From Nautilus pompilius (Eukaryota; Mollusca; Cephalopoda; Nautilida; Nautilidae), in contig JACATO010001555.1 in NCBI GenBank assembly GCA_018389105.1, positions 124,001 to 188,000 on the forward strand: a stretch of 64,000 nucleotides of DNA, written 5' to 3'. A program made the translations under genes and the position numbers. The notes beneath the pieces are model-generated. The model had not been told where the DNA came from, did not search any database, and was given only the letters and a program-made list of their open reading frames with translations. Of this stretch, positions 44,064-57,500 are shown piece after piece; position 1 is the stretch's first letter; each line of letters begins with the position of its first letter.

Positions 44064-44400
44064 ATTATTATTATTATTATTATATTAATATTATTAGTAA
44101 TATTATTATTATTATTATTAATATTATTATTAATATTATTATTAATTATTATTATTATTATATTATTATTAGTATTATTATTATTATTAATATTTATTAT
44201 TATTATTATTATTATATTAGATTATTATTATTAATATTATTATTCATATTATTATTATTATTAATAGTATTATTATTATTATTATTATTAATATATTATT
44301 ATTATTAATATTATTATTACTTATTATTATTATTATTAATGTTATTATTATTAATAGTATTATTATTATTACTTATTATTATTATTATTAATTATTATTA

Positions 44401-44438
<38 letters not shown>

Positions 44439-47400
44439 TATTATTATTATTGTGTTCTGACTGCATTGTCATTATTGTACTGTGTAAGAAAAATATTTTT
44501 TTTTGTCACTTTTTAATATGAAAAGGCACGTAAAGAAGAAGAATATTTCAAAAAGTTAAGGGTAGGGTACCTAACTGAAGGCCGGTTCATGACGTCACCT
44601 GAGAAAAGCAATGCTGTAGTGAATCCGTCTGCATGACCTACCCTTTACATAATATTCCCTGTAGATTTTGCTCAAAATCACTTTAGTTCATGCAAAATTG
44701 TTTGATTGGAATATAATATTGACACACCAGTTGGCATTTTATTTACTGAAAGGCATTTTAGATAGAAAGTTGTGTGGCCGTTGCCATGTATTGACAGGGT
44801 GCATTACAGGATAAAGAATTTTTTTTTTCTAATGTGTTTCTCTATCGAACATATATCGATGTACATTCTTTGCTTCGAGGATTGACAAGAATTATAAAAT
44901 TTGATTATTTATTTTTAATTGTTGATATAATTTCTTCCTTTGTATATGTTGTTAAATTTCTGCCGGTTGGACAAAATTGGGGTAAGATTATGAAAGATTT
45001 GTCAAAATTTGCTACTGCTTGAAATACGGATTTCATTAAACATTTTAATTGTTTTATGAAAAAGTGACTTATACAAAAAATAGAGCATCAACTAGTTTAA
45101 TTTAAAAATTTGAATTACAATGTGTGTGTGCCTTTACTCAATTAATTACTGAATGCATGACAAATTAAGTAAGTAAATCAGTGTTGTACTGTATTTGAAC
45201 TTTTATTCAACCAGATCTGCATTTCAAACAATATGAAGTAGTTCAACTTTCCAGAAGTTATAGTGGGCTGGTATATCTCGAAGTCAAATAAATACTTATT
45301 CGTTTTAATTTCAATAATAATAGTAGTAGTAGTTGTTTTTATCTTCTTTTCTCTCTCTTAGGTGCCAATTCAGTACCAGCAAACAGCTGTTACTGAAGAA
45401 AGATTAAAAAACATCATAAAACCATTAACGTCAGGTAAGTGCAACAAGAAATATTGCTGAAGTACTCATAAAGTAACCAAATGGAATCCACTAAGAAATT
45501 TCATTTTTTTAAACTTTTACTATTTGTGTATATTGATTTAGAAAGACATTTTTCTAAGAAACTGTTGTTGATAGTACATATTGCAAGAAATGTACTAGTG
45601 AATATTGGTTGTTAACTAAGATATCTTGCCAAAACATTGTAATGCAGTACTGTTTGTTTTCAGTGGTTTATGCAATGGACGAACCCATTCTACATCCCAG
45701 TATCATGCTGAGTGTTCCTGGGGGCAGTGAGTCAAACTACAGCATGAATGTTTTAGGAGAAGGTGAACAACTGTCCTATCAGAATTTCATCTATCTATCA
45801 GCTACATATACTTGTCCAAGGTGAGCTGCTTAGAAATTTAAAAAAAATTAATTATGCTGAGGAAATATTATTCTTTAGTTTTGGAAATTACCAGTTAACT
45901 AAACTTTTTGTAGTGAGTAGTTTTATTTACTTACTATGCATCTAAGCAGTCTGATAACTCTAGCATCTTTCTACATTCAGAAACAATTAAAAAAAGTATG
46001 TTTAAGTGAATGGAATTTGCTTGCCGCCATGTCTGGGTATACTGACAATTCAGACAAGTATGTTAGAAAAAAATAGTGTAATAAGGGGCGAGACATTCAA
46101 TAATAGCATTTTATTTTTGGTTAGTTGAAATTTTTTACTATAGCCAAAAATAAAAGAAGAATACTGTTTTGAAGGAATTACTTGGACATGTATTTTCATA
46201 GTGGTGGTTGGAATATCAGAATTTGATGTTTGGAGGCGGGTGAGGTCACCAATGTGAGAGAACCTGAAATAGGTTAGCTGTTTCATTCTGAGACCTTGAA
46301 GTTTCTAGTATTTTTATTTTGAGACATTCTGAGCAAACATTTCAAATAAAAAAAAAAATACATATTATTTTGCTATTCTATTTGCATAATAGCTGTGGAG
46401 GATGAAACAAGTTGGCAAACTAAAACACAATTTAATATAGTTTAAACAGTTTTATTATTGAGCAAGGGATTTTACAAAGGCACCTGAGATGTCTTCTAGC
46501 ATATATGTCAATATTTAGTACGATATCTTCATGCATAAGCATCAGCACAAGTGCATGAAAGGTTTTCTGCTATCTTCCCAATGAGTTGATTAGTTTAAGA
46601 GATGATTTTGCACTCTTAGCTCCACTTAGTGTGACTGATGTCAAAAGAAGATTGAGAATTTTTATTGTGTTTTTTTTTTTTCGGGTATATTTATTGGACA
46701 CGCCTTTCTATCTGCTAAAGTTCTACAGAGGATATCAGGCTTGTTATCCTGTCTTCTGCGCACACATTGCCAGAATCTGACTTGTTGCTGGAATGAATGT
46801 GGAGATGGAAAATCATCTTTGTTATACTTCAGGATGGTGTCAGCAGTTGATTGATCAAGCAGTGTAAGGGATGAGGGAATCAGGCTTCGAGTACATATGA
46901 CTTGACTCATGATGTCCCAAAATTGCATGCTGAATTGATGGACAGGAGAGTCCAAGAATGGAATGGAGAGAGCATGTTTGAAGTATTCTTTTGGAGTTTG
47001 AGTGGGACCATTGCTTCTTTGTGTTCTGTCTGCTGCATTGTCTGTCTTGGTTTGTTACTATTACCATTTTTTAAATGTTCTTGTACGCTGTCAAACTCAT
47101 CATCTTTGTTATTGTTGATAGTAGATAACAAAGACTTCAAATGGGCCACCATTTTAAAATCTTCAACAGTGTCCAGAGAGGATTCTGTAATTTCTTGCTT
47201 AGGCCTTGAGTATAACCAAAGCAGTGAAGAACTCTCTGTAAACAGGCTTTGGAGATGGAATTATTTATGTTTTATCAGTCTGTGCTTTTCAACTCATCTT
47301 GTGTCTCAGAATAATTTGAATTTTTCTTACTGATATGCTCAGTCTTGCTCTTGCGTATATTCCTCTCTTGTTTGGCATTTCTAATCATCATCATCTTTTG

Positions 47401-50400
47401 AGGAAGTATTTTTAAAAAATATATTTAAGTGGTTTAAGAGTGCCCAACATGATGTAAACTTTCTTCATTTGGCAACTCTTACAAAGTGCTAGATTTAGGC
47501 TGTAGTTGAAACAATGGGGATTGTTCACTGAATTGTGCAGTACATCCTGGCTGGTGAGCTGCCATAGTCATAGATCAGCGGAGTCAGACATCCAGGCCTG
47601 CACTAGTAAAGGATTCGGTAGTATTTTGATTTACTGTTTCACGTGTAGTTCTTTCACACAGGATAAATTCAACCAGTCGTTCAAATAGTTTTCTGTTAAT
47701 GGCATAATGCGCAACAAGGCCAAACTTTTATCATCTTCCGCTGTCCTTACATCATCATCACCACTGAAAACCATAGTAGTAAGGATTAATGCCCAAGCTT
47801 TTTATTTCTTGAACAGTGGCATCCTGAATAAAATGCTTGTGCACACCAGGAGGTGATTCTGAGAAATTTTTGACATGTATGTAGCATTTTTTTAACAATT
47901 CAAAAGGTATTCTAACATTCTGTCACTAGCATTGTCTTGAAGTTACTCTTTTTGAATCTGCTGCTCCTGTTATCATCTGATCTTTTAGGTTCGTATGCTT
48001 CTTTCCACAAAATTCCAGAAATTTTACTAGACACTTTAATACTTCCCTGTTCTACTTACTTTTTTTTACGCTCTCATCTGCAATGGTGACATCTCTTCTA
48101 GTAGAAGCACTTGTAAGTGTTGTCTTGCAGTTTTGCTATTGAATTGATGTGTTAGTCACATGTTGTGTGGCTCTTAAGATCTCAGAGATTGTTCTTCCAA
48201 TTTCTGAAAGGCTCTGTCATTAGCGTTTTGGGAGAGTGATGGTGTGAAAGGTCTAGAAAAAGAACAGATACTAGGCAGCACAACCAGTCAGTACTTTTGA
48301 ATACCAAACAAACTTCTTAAACCAGTCTCGACAACATCTCTTTGTGTCCACTCTTCTTTTGTCTTTGTGCTGCTTGAAAGGAAACTTAAAATTTATCTTT
48401 GGTTCTTTGGATTAAATGGTACTTTATATCAGCAGCAGCACATTGCGTTTAATAGTTTTTTTACGGCATGGGTTAAAGGGTTAAAATGAGTGTGAATGAC
48501 TTGTTGTTGTTCATCATCCTGCAAGCAATAGTATAAATAAACATGAAAATTGGAGACTATCAAAGATGTTTTAATTGAAGCCAAACTAAAATTATCACTG
48601 ATAAAGAAAGTACAAAGGTTGTTGAAGGCCACTTTTCGTGTCAACCAACTTAATTTTTATTGTTGTATAAAACTATGGATTCAAATCAGTACTTAAGAAA
48701 TCTTAATTCTAACCTGAAAAATTATCTTTTTGCAATAATTTAACAGCATTTAGAAAAATCCATGATATACCTAATAATGTAATACTTGGCACATTGTCCT
48801 TGAGAAAATAACATTTGAAAACATGTTTCTAATTAACTGTTTTAGATACTAATGCAATATGCTATGCCTTTTTTCTTTGAATTCTACTCATGGCAGTTTT
48901 CACTTTTGTCAAGAGTCATCCTCTGAGTTAAGATTATTTTCTGATGCTGCATCACTGATGGCTTGCTTGTCTCTTTGAAGCATACAGAAGATATTTGCTG
49001 TGAATTTCTCTGGACTATTTGTGGCTTCTACTGTTGTTGAGATATCTTGAGGATTACTTTCCCTGTTCCTACTCCTCAATGTGTTGTTTAGATGGCTAAA
49101 AATAAAGAAAATCAAATTACATAACACATACTGCATTAATAATTAGACTTAACCCCTAACCCTGATCATACATACAGTGGTGATTTTAAAGGGCATATCT
49201 AAAGGTGTGTATTTCACGGATGTTTGTTTCAAATGGTTTATATGACTCTTGGTCAGTTGGTATTTCTGAACCCACTGTACTGGCCATGTGGTCAATTTAT
49301 CTGGTGTTTTTAAATGAATCTCAGTCAAACCTGTCTATGCAGAGAACTTCTACATGCGGTCCAACCAACCACCTTATTCAGGTGGGCCCCTCACCCACAA
49401 AGTGGTGAAAGAATGGTGCTTATGTTAGCATTGTTTCTGAATGGCTGTGCAACTTTAGTACTTCATCTGTCTATTGGAACTAAATCCTTATTCTTTTCTA
49501 ATGCTAAAATATGTTATATATGAAAAATTGATACTAAAAATAGCATTGCACCTTATGCTTATTACACATGGACAAAATGAAAAATGAGCAGGTGGTAATA
49601 TAATATAGTACACAATAATACGGGAATAGGCTATAAATAGATTAAATATTCAAATCTAAATGGTTATGCATAAAATTTAAATGTGCAGTGAAGTTTGACT
49701 TATTGGTATCAATCATTTCCCATAAAATGTTTTCAAAGAATGTATGGGCTTACAAATTTTCATCATCAAAAATCGCACACTGTTCATTAAGTAGTTGAGT
49801 AACAGTGCATAATCTGCAATAGCTTTTAAAAAAAGGTGGGGGGCTGCATGTATTTGTTGCCTTTTTGATTAGTGAACTACTTTAGTTCTTTGACCATTTC
49901 ATGAGCTTTTGAAGCGCTGACAGCTTGGGCATTGGAGAAACTGGTAGCATTTATAGACTCTGGCTCATCCTTACTGTTGCCAAAATAGCTTCCAGATATT
50001 TCGGTACCCTGAGTTTTCCTGAGAAGTTTGTTGACTGGTTTGATCCCAATTGATTTCTTCTTCATTTGGGTTCAAACAGCAGCCCAGAGATATCTTTAGC
50101 TAATTTAAGGAGCATGAGTAAGATGTTGCACTCTTCTTTGTCCTCAAATTTGTTTCTTTTTACATCCACCACAGGTTGAGAATCCCTTATCCAAAATCCT
50201 TGAAGCTGAATGTGTTTCGGATTCCAGAATTTTTCAGATTTTGGAATATAGATATACCGGCATAATTTCTACCTAACCCAATGGGGAATGGATACTGGGC
50301 ACAAGTTCATTTACAACATTATAACTGCATACGGATACACATAGCCTGCAGGTAGTTTTATGCAATATTTTAAAATCATTTTGTGCATGAAACCATAAGA

Positions 50401-53400
50401 AAAAGATGTACATTTAACCATCAGAAAGGTAAGCTATCACTACGGACGGTAGGCCTACTGCTGCTGTACGGGTATTTGCAGACCTTTTCGACATTTTCAA
50501 AGTATATTTACACCAACACAAAGCACAAAAAGCACAAAAGTTACAGTGAGTAAATTGCAAATGTAAAGCGTGTCAGGACCCGTGCATCGCCCAGGAACTT
50601 TCTGGAATTTTCCATTAGGATGCTCCAAAAATATTTCGTATTTTGGAGCTTTTTTGGTTTTCAGAATCTAGGATAATGGATTCTCGCCTGTAGTTGAAAA
50701 TCAACTTTGGAAGCATTTCACAATCATGTCTGTGCTGACTTCATTCTACAAACATGGCAGCCAGTTAGTTTATCACTTTTAAGCTGGAAACTTTCTTCAG
50801 AAGAGCTGGATCATTTCTGTTTTCATTTGTCAATTATGTATGACGTCTGCTATTTTTGGTCTTTCAGCTTGAGCACCTGGATAATGTTGTGGTCCATAGG
50901 TTAGGAATATGCAGCTGTGTTGAGTTGGAAAGCTGCAATTTTATGTTTCATTTGTATGTGTGGGTGGTGCCAAGCCATTATCCAGGAAGAAGAGATGTGC
51001 TGGTTCTCCTTAGAACAACTACTTTAGAGCAGATATTATTCACACACATTGGTTGTAGTGGTATTTTACAAGCAGAGGCTTATTGTTTATTTACCAAAGC
51101 AATGCCCATGCCCAATGATCAAGGTCTCTGACCATGTTGGCATAAATGGCAACAGCAAAGCATTCTTTTGATTGTTTACTGCTTGTGCATGGCTTTGCTT
51201 TGAAATGCAGCATTTTATTTGATAAAAATATTGCAGTAATACACCATAGTCTTGTCCATGTTGAAAAAATGTTCTGTGAGGAATAATCCTTCATTATTTC
51301 TGTCAACAACTTCAGCCAGTTCTGCATCATAATTGTGGATATCACCAGATAGCCCTGGTGCTGCACCACAAGCTGTATGTAGATATTCAGCTCATATCAT
51401 TGTTTGCGGTTGCCATTGACATTGGTGTCATAATCTGCCATGATCCCAGCTCTACACTTCAGTATGCTATTGATTTTAATTTTGTCAACAACTGTGAGTT
51501 CTTTAGCGACAATTTCATATGCTCACCAGTAGGTGAAAATCATAAGATGTTACTTTAACAAGCTGTTTCTGGTGGTATTCCCTAAACTTGTTACAAAAGA
51601 CACCCTTGTTTAAAGAAGAATTGTAAGATGTAAGCATGAGATACATTTACGAAAACACAGAAAAAAGCCCCACCTATAGGAAGCCATGGCTGAAGGAACA
51701 CTTGTGTACGTAGCTGGGATGTTTAGAGTCACTGGAGTTAAAAGAAAACTTGTCTTTTGTGAATTTAATTGTATTGTCTGAGTTGACATAGCAAACAGCA
51801 AACTTGAAATCAAAGGTGATAAAGCTACTGACTAATCCTTCAAAAGTGAATTAAATAATAGACTATGACCACAAGTGACTGAATCTGCCCTGATGCTCTC
51901 AAGTTGATAACACTGTTTGTTGTGTAACTGGCCAGTTTTAAGGGCACCAGAAGTGCCTTTGGGTTACAAAGAGACTGACTGCCTTATTCGGTTAAAAATA
52001 GGGGCACCTTTGCAAAATTGACTGTAATATAAACAAAACATTTTTACCAAATACATTTGCGACCAGTACTACATGGGGCTGGGATAATTATGGGTAGCCT
52101 TATTATGACTTGACGTTTTTGTAAATTTGAAACCCTCTAAAGCTACATGAATTTTTATTAAATTTGTCACAATGCTAACTTTCAATTTGCATTCAAAAAA
52201 GCCCAAAACTGATTGAATTCAGTCCTAAAATAAACCAAGAATCACAACTAAAAAGACGGAAAATACTGGTTTGAAAGGGTTAAAACAAGAAAAGACGGCT
52301 GTGAAAAAGAATGGTAGCATTCTAAGCAGTCAGAAGCAAGATTTTTGTACTTTGGTTTTCTCACTGAATCCTCGCTGCCACTTACAGAAAACCAAAAGAA
52401 CAAAGTTTACTGATGAGTAGCACTCGCCCTCATGCATAGTTTTCTAGTGTAACCCAGCAGTTCTGATATGATCTTGTGGTCGTGCCATCAGGGGCATTTT
52501 GGTTCAGATGGCTATCATCAAAGCATAAACCATGGTTCAAACAGATTTTTGTCAGAAATTCTCAATTATCTAATGCCCTCCCCCTTCTGTTAAATCCACC
52601 GTTGTATGCAGATAAGCAATAAGTAAATTACTTTAATGCAATTTAACACCCTTTGGGTGTGTCTCTGGTACAATTCATTTAAAAATTGAAATAAAGGATA
52701 TCTGAGAATACATTGATAAATTTTCCATTTTATCCAAGCTCTTTGCTATGTTAGCTCAGTTTCAACACTAATTTGCAGTTGTCATGTTGTTTCAGAGAAA
52801 GTATTTATCATATTACTGATATTTTATTAATATACAGTAGAAAATGGTGATTCTTTGCTCAGATCTTAATACAATTGTCCATAATACAAGATAGCAGCCA
52901 GCAGTTGATGGAAATGAAAAAGTGCTGTCCTATAGTTTATTCAACAGCAAAATGTGCTTTGTCATCTTCTAGTAAGCTATGTTTCCACATTGCACATTAG
53001 TGACTGCTCTGTGTATACAGTGCATCTGGAATAAGGCAACAGAGGGTGTTGGTTCATCCATCTGCAAGGCTTGACTGCTCTGTGTATACAGTGCATCTGG
53101 AATAAGGCAACAGAGGGTGTTGGTTCATCCATCTGCAAGGCTCTCACCAATTGATATTGTGTTTGATCGTGATATGATAACAGTGATACAGAATTTCATG
53201 GATGATGCTCTCATCAACTTTCTGTCTGCTGATGGTTTCTAGCATGGTTCTTTTATCACAACAGCATTTGTGAATACATACATTTCTTTGGTCGGATTCA
53301 TTGACATTGAGCATTGCAAGCAAATAAGCTAATTTTCAAATTTACATTAAGGCTCTTAATTGTAGGAATTTTGCGTTTGATATACAAGGTAATCTGTCAA

Positions 53401-54484
53401 CTTTTCTTTTCCGTTATGGATGACTTGATCAGTTGATGATATCTTGGTAGATTTTCTGAACTGTTAAATCTTGTTACTATAGCAAATAAAGGAAGGAAAA
53501 AATCTAATTTGGAATGGCTCTAGCAAGCACTTTTAAGTAGCTGATCTGATTTGTATAAGCAGTCTTATAATCTCTACAAGTATGTATGCTAAACAAGAAC
53601 TGGTATAAACTGAGCATAGCTTTTATGCAAATTAATGTTTTTAATTTTCCCCCACCTTTGGTTGTTTAATAATTATCATTACTTGTTTAAATATAAAATA
53701 CTGGTCTATAAGTAGTGTTATTAGAAATGTGCTTACCCTCTGCATATTCTTAATCTGTAAGTCTAGAGAAGGCCAATTTATATTTTAATATATAACACAA
53801 TTTTTAATTTGTGATAGTGAGAGATGTTCTTTATAAGTCACTAAGCTGATAGTGCAGTCCTATGCCTACTCCAGAGTTTTGATTTTGAAGCTTATGCAAA
53901 AAAGAGAAAATCTTTGTAACAATTTTCTTTCCAATTGTAATACTTTGTTGTTTAAATATTTTCTTATTTTAGAAGGTTATGAACAAGCATTTGATAAATA
54001 AAGCTAATTTTAACATGTATATACAGTAGTAAATACAAGGTGGTTTTATTGGCTGAGGCAGTTGTATTTCAGCTGAAATTAAAGCATTTACTCTAGAGAT
54101 ATTTCCAAATTCTGTTTCTTTTCTCATCTCCCTTTTTTTTTTTTAATTATAGCAGCACACTGTGTTTTTTTTGTTGTTTTGAGAGTATGTTTATAAAAGC
54201 TCCCTACAGTTCAATGATGTTTTAGTCTATTTCCGATATTCAGTTATCATTTTATTTATTTACATTGTTGTCTCTCTCCATAATCTTTAACAAGATCGCC
54301 TGGAAGTGCTTCCACCTGTGGTCCGGAACTTGTCCTAGACACGCACAACAACTATGTTGAATTTAGAGAGCGGGTGAGTTGTTTGAATTTCATTTTAAGA
54401 ATAAAGGGCTTGTAATAACTTATTTCATTACCAGAAATCTAAAATACCAAATTTTGTGCCATTTCACACAAAAACATTCTTCAT

Positions 54485-54519
<35 letters not shown>

Positions 54520-54521
54520 TA

Positions 54522-54555
<34 letters not shown>

Positions 54556-57500
54556 TAATAATATCATTTAATTCGTGGCCAGCCAAGGATAAAAGTAGCA
54601 TGGCTGTATATTTTTTCTGTCGTCTGTGACAATCACTTCAAAATGTCAGTCATTTTGCCAGTTTAGTATACTGGTTAGTACAGTTTGTAACTACTACTAA
54701 AAGGCAGTAGTTTGAAAGGTAGAAAACATTTCCAAAACTGCTTTAACAAAAAAAAAAAAAAAAAAACCTGTGCTTAATTGATTTTCAAGGAAAATGGGAA
54801 AAGATCCCAACTCTGGCGAATGACCGGTAGTGGGATGCTGGTAAATGAGGGCTCTTCTCCACCCAGGGATCCCAGAAAAGTATCTTCTTCTGTTTCCATT
54901 GGCATGGTTCTGGACATAGCAGATATCGCTCCACAGCCTGGAAAATGTGTTCCTTTAATTCTACGAAAACCAGATGAACGCAGAAAGGCCACACAAATTT
55001 GGAAGTTTACTGAGGTATGCATCTGTTTTTAACGCTTTCACTTTTATAACTATAAGTAGCAGTGTTTCCTGGGCTGTGGTTTTCTGGTTACATAATTACT
55101 AAAAGAGCTAGAGGTTCTCATTTAAATTATCATACTAAAGGATTTTTTCTTAAAATTATTTCTAAAGAATGCAAAAATGCATTACACAATTCTTTCTGAT
55201 GCATGATATATTTGTTTTATATTTTAATCAGCTGGTGATGTATCTTCCATTGGATATTAAATAATTGTCTATGGGCTTTTTCTTGTATATTGCATTTTAA
55301 AATTGTCTACAAAATCATAGAATTACTATAGTTTCTTTGTAGATATGTGTGAAAGTCTTCTATTGCTTTTTTACATATTTTTAGAATGGTCGGTTAGTGT
55401 GCGCCAATGGTACTCTGTGTGTGCAGACAGTTGAAGATGGATTACGCGAAAGTAAGACAGATCTGCATTTATTCCAGAATAACACGAGACAACATTAATT
55501 TTTTTCCAATTTTTAGGGAAAGGGGTTGGTGAAAATTTTTTGATATAAAAAGCAGTTTTTTTTTCTTAAGAAGATTTCTTTAATTTGCTTTACTTCCCTG
55601 ACAGAACGTGTTGACTTCCAAATGACTTCTGTAACTATAGACTTCTGATGACGCTATTTTTCTACAGGTGATTGTTTATTATATACTGACTGACTGTATG
55701 TATGCGTGTTTCCTCGACAATTGTGAAGATTTTTTCCCTCTCAAATTTCAGATTCTGTTGCCCTTTTGGGTCCAGGCCCAGAAATAGCAGGTGAAGTTCC
55801 ACCCCATATGCAGATTTCACGCATTAAGCAGCGCCCTGGTTCGGGATATTTGAAGGTCGGTGTTGTCATGGACGGTCCGGTTAGAGTGTTGACTATACGT
55901 GACATACAGGAGGAACTGGTGAGGATTTGTTTCCGCTTGTTGGCGAGTAGGATAATGAACTAAAAAAGATTTTTTCTAATACGTACATTGTACTATTGCT
56001 GTTTTTATCATGAGGATCACTAAATCTTCTAAGTTTGTTTCTTAAACTGAAATTATATTGAAAATGTCGTCTTCTATTTTTTTTAGGTATGATTCTTGGT
56101 TTTTCTTTATAATTCTTTTTTATGCCACAGTGTAAAAATGTGGTTTCAGTTTTACAGTATTTCCATGTTTTGCTATTTACAACTAAGTCTTTCATTTTGA
56201 TGGACTAGAACTTTAAATAAAACCTGGCAATCTCTCTCTCTCTCTCTGGAGAATAGTGAATCATGTTACCTTGGATAGTTGGACAAGGCAGCAAGCAGCA
56301 GCTTATCCTATCATGGCCATTGTGACAATAGACCATTTGAATGAAGTAGGTCTTCTCCCACCTCAGTACTTTGACCGTGTTCTGCGGCAGTTGTCTGGTC
56401 TTTCAAGCTACTTTCAGATTACCTCCCCGTGTTCATTATCGCACACCTGCTGCACACAGTTTTTGCATTCAGAAATGTTTTTTAATACTTCATATTTAAA
56501 AAAAAAGACTACAACTGCTTGGATCATGAAGAATAAAATGAAAGCTTTTCTTATTGTCTCATTGTTTAACGTTTAACAAAATTGGGTTTTTTTTTTAAGC
56601 ATAAATTCAGATAGGAAATTGCTTTTATATAATTTAAACTTCATTAAATCACAGGCTTTTGATTGGATGTATACAGGTACCACATTAGATTTTTTTAGTA
56701 TGCAAGTTTCTTTTTGATCTCCTGACTAATGTACTAATTTCTATCTTAGTCTTGGTACTAATTTATAGCTTGATCTTAATTTTATAAAAGTTAGCTCAGT
56801 TTTCATGGTAAATCAGTTTAATATTAATATTTTGACAAATCTTTCTCTGTTTTTTTACTTAAAAAGAAGTATTATATATATATTTTAAAATTCTAAACTC
56901 TATTATTTTCAAAAAAGCTGCTACTTTAGATTTAACATTCTAGTCTGGTATTCTAAAATATATTTTATATGTGAACAACTAAGTTTTTTCTGAAAATCCT
57001 TACAGCTTTAGCATAATGAAAAAAATAACTGGTTTTCACCAAAGACATCCATACTCACTCCATCCCAATGTTCCATTTATTTTAGAAGAAAAGCGTTAGA
57101 AGGTATGAAATCTTGCAAAGTGATCATTTGTATTGGAGAGAAGGATGTTTATGTTCCAGTTTACTATGCCAGCCTAATAGGGTGAGTAAATGATTTTGTT
57201 AAATCAAGAAGAAATCTCAGTAACCCCATGTCTGGCCCATATCTTTGGTTCCTTGCTGAAGAATGTATCCTTATTTGGTCACTCGTTTTTTTTGCTCACA
57301 GGACTTCTGTCTGGTTTGTCATTGTACACTGGTAGTCGTCCTTGAGGTGTCTATTCTGTTTTCTCTCTCCCTCTCTGTTGTTTTGTAGACAGCTGGTTTC
57401 ACACAGGCTCTTTTCTATAGACTAGGATGACTGACTATTTCCGCATTTAGTTGTTGTCTCACCACTAGAATATGGCTGTTTGGATGCATAGATTCAATAG

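Noticed and set aside
43928-44521. Long isoleucine/tyrosine-rich open frames
   Set aside because: They are translations of the (TTA)n repeat, which contains few stops in two frames.
48429-48644. Minus-strand 71-codon frame as an extra gene
   Set aside because: No recognisable motif, and it borders the decayed hAT pseudogene; it could be part of that element but cannot be supported separately.
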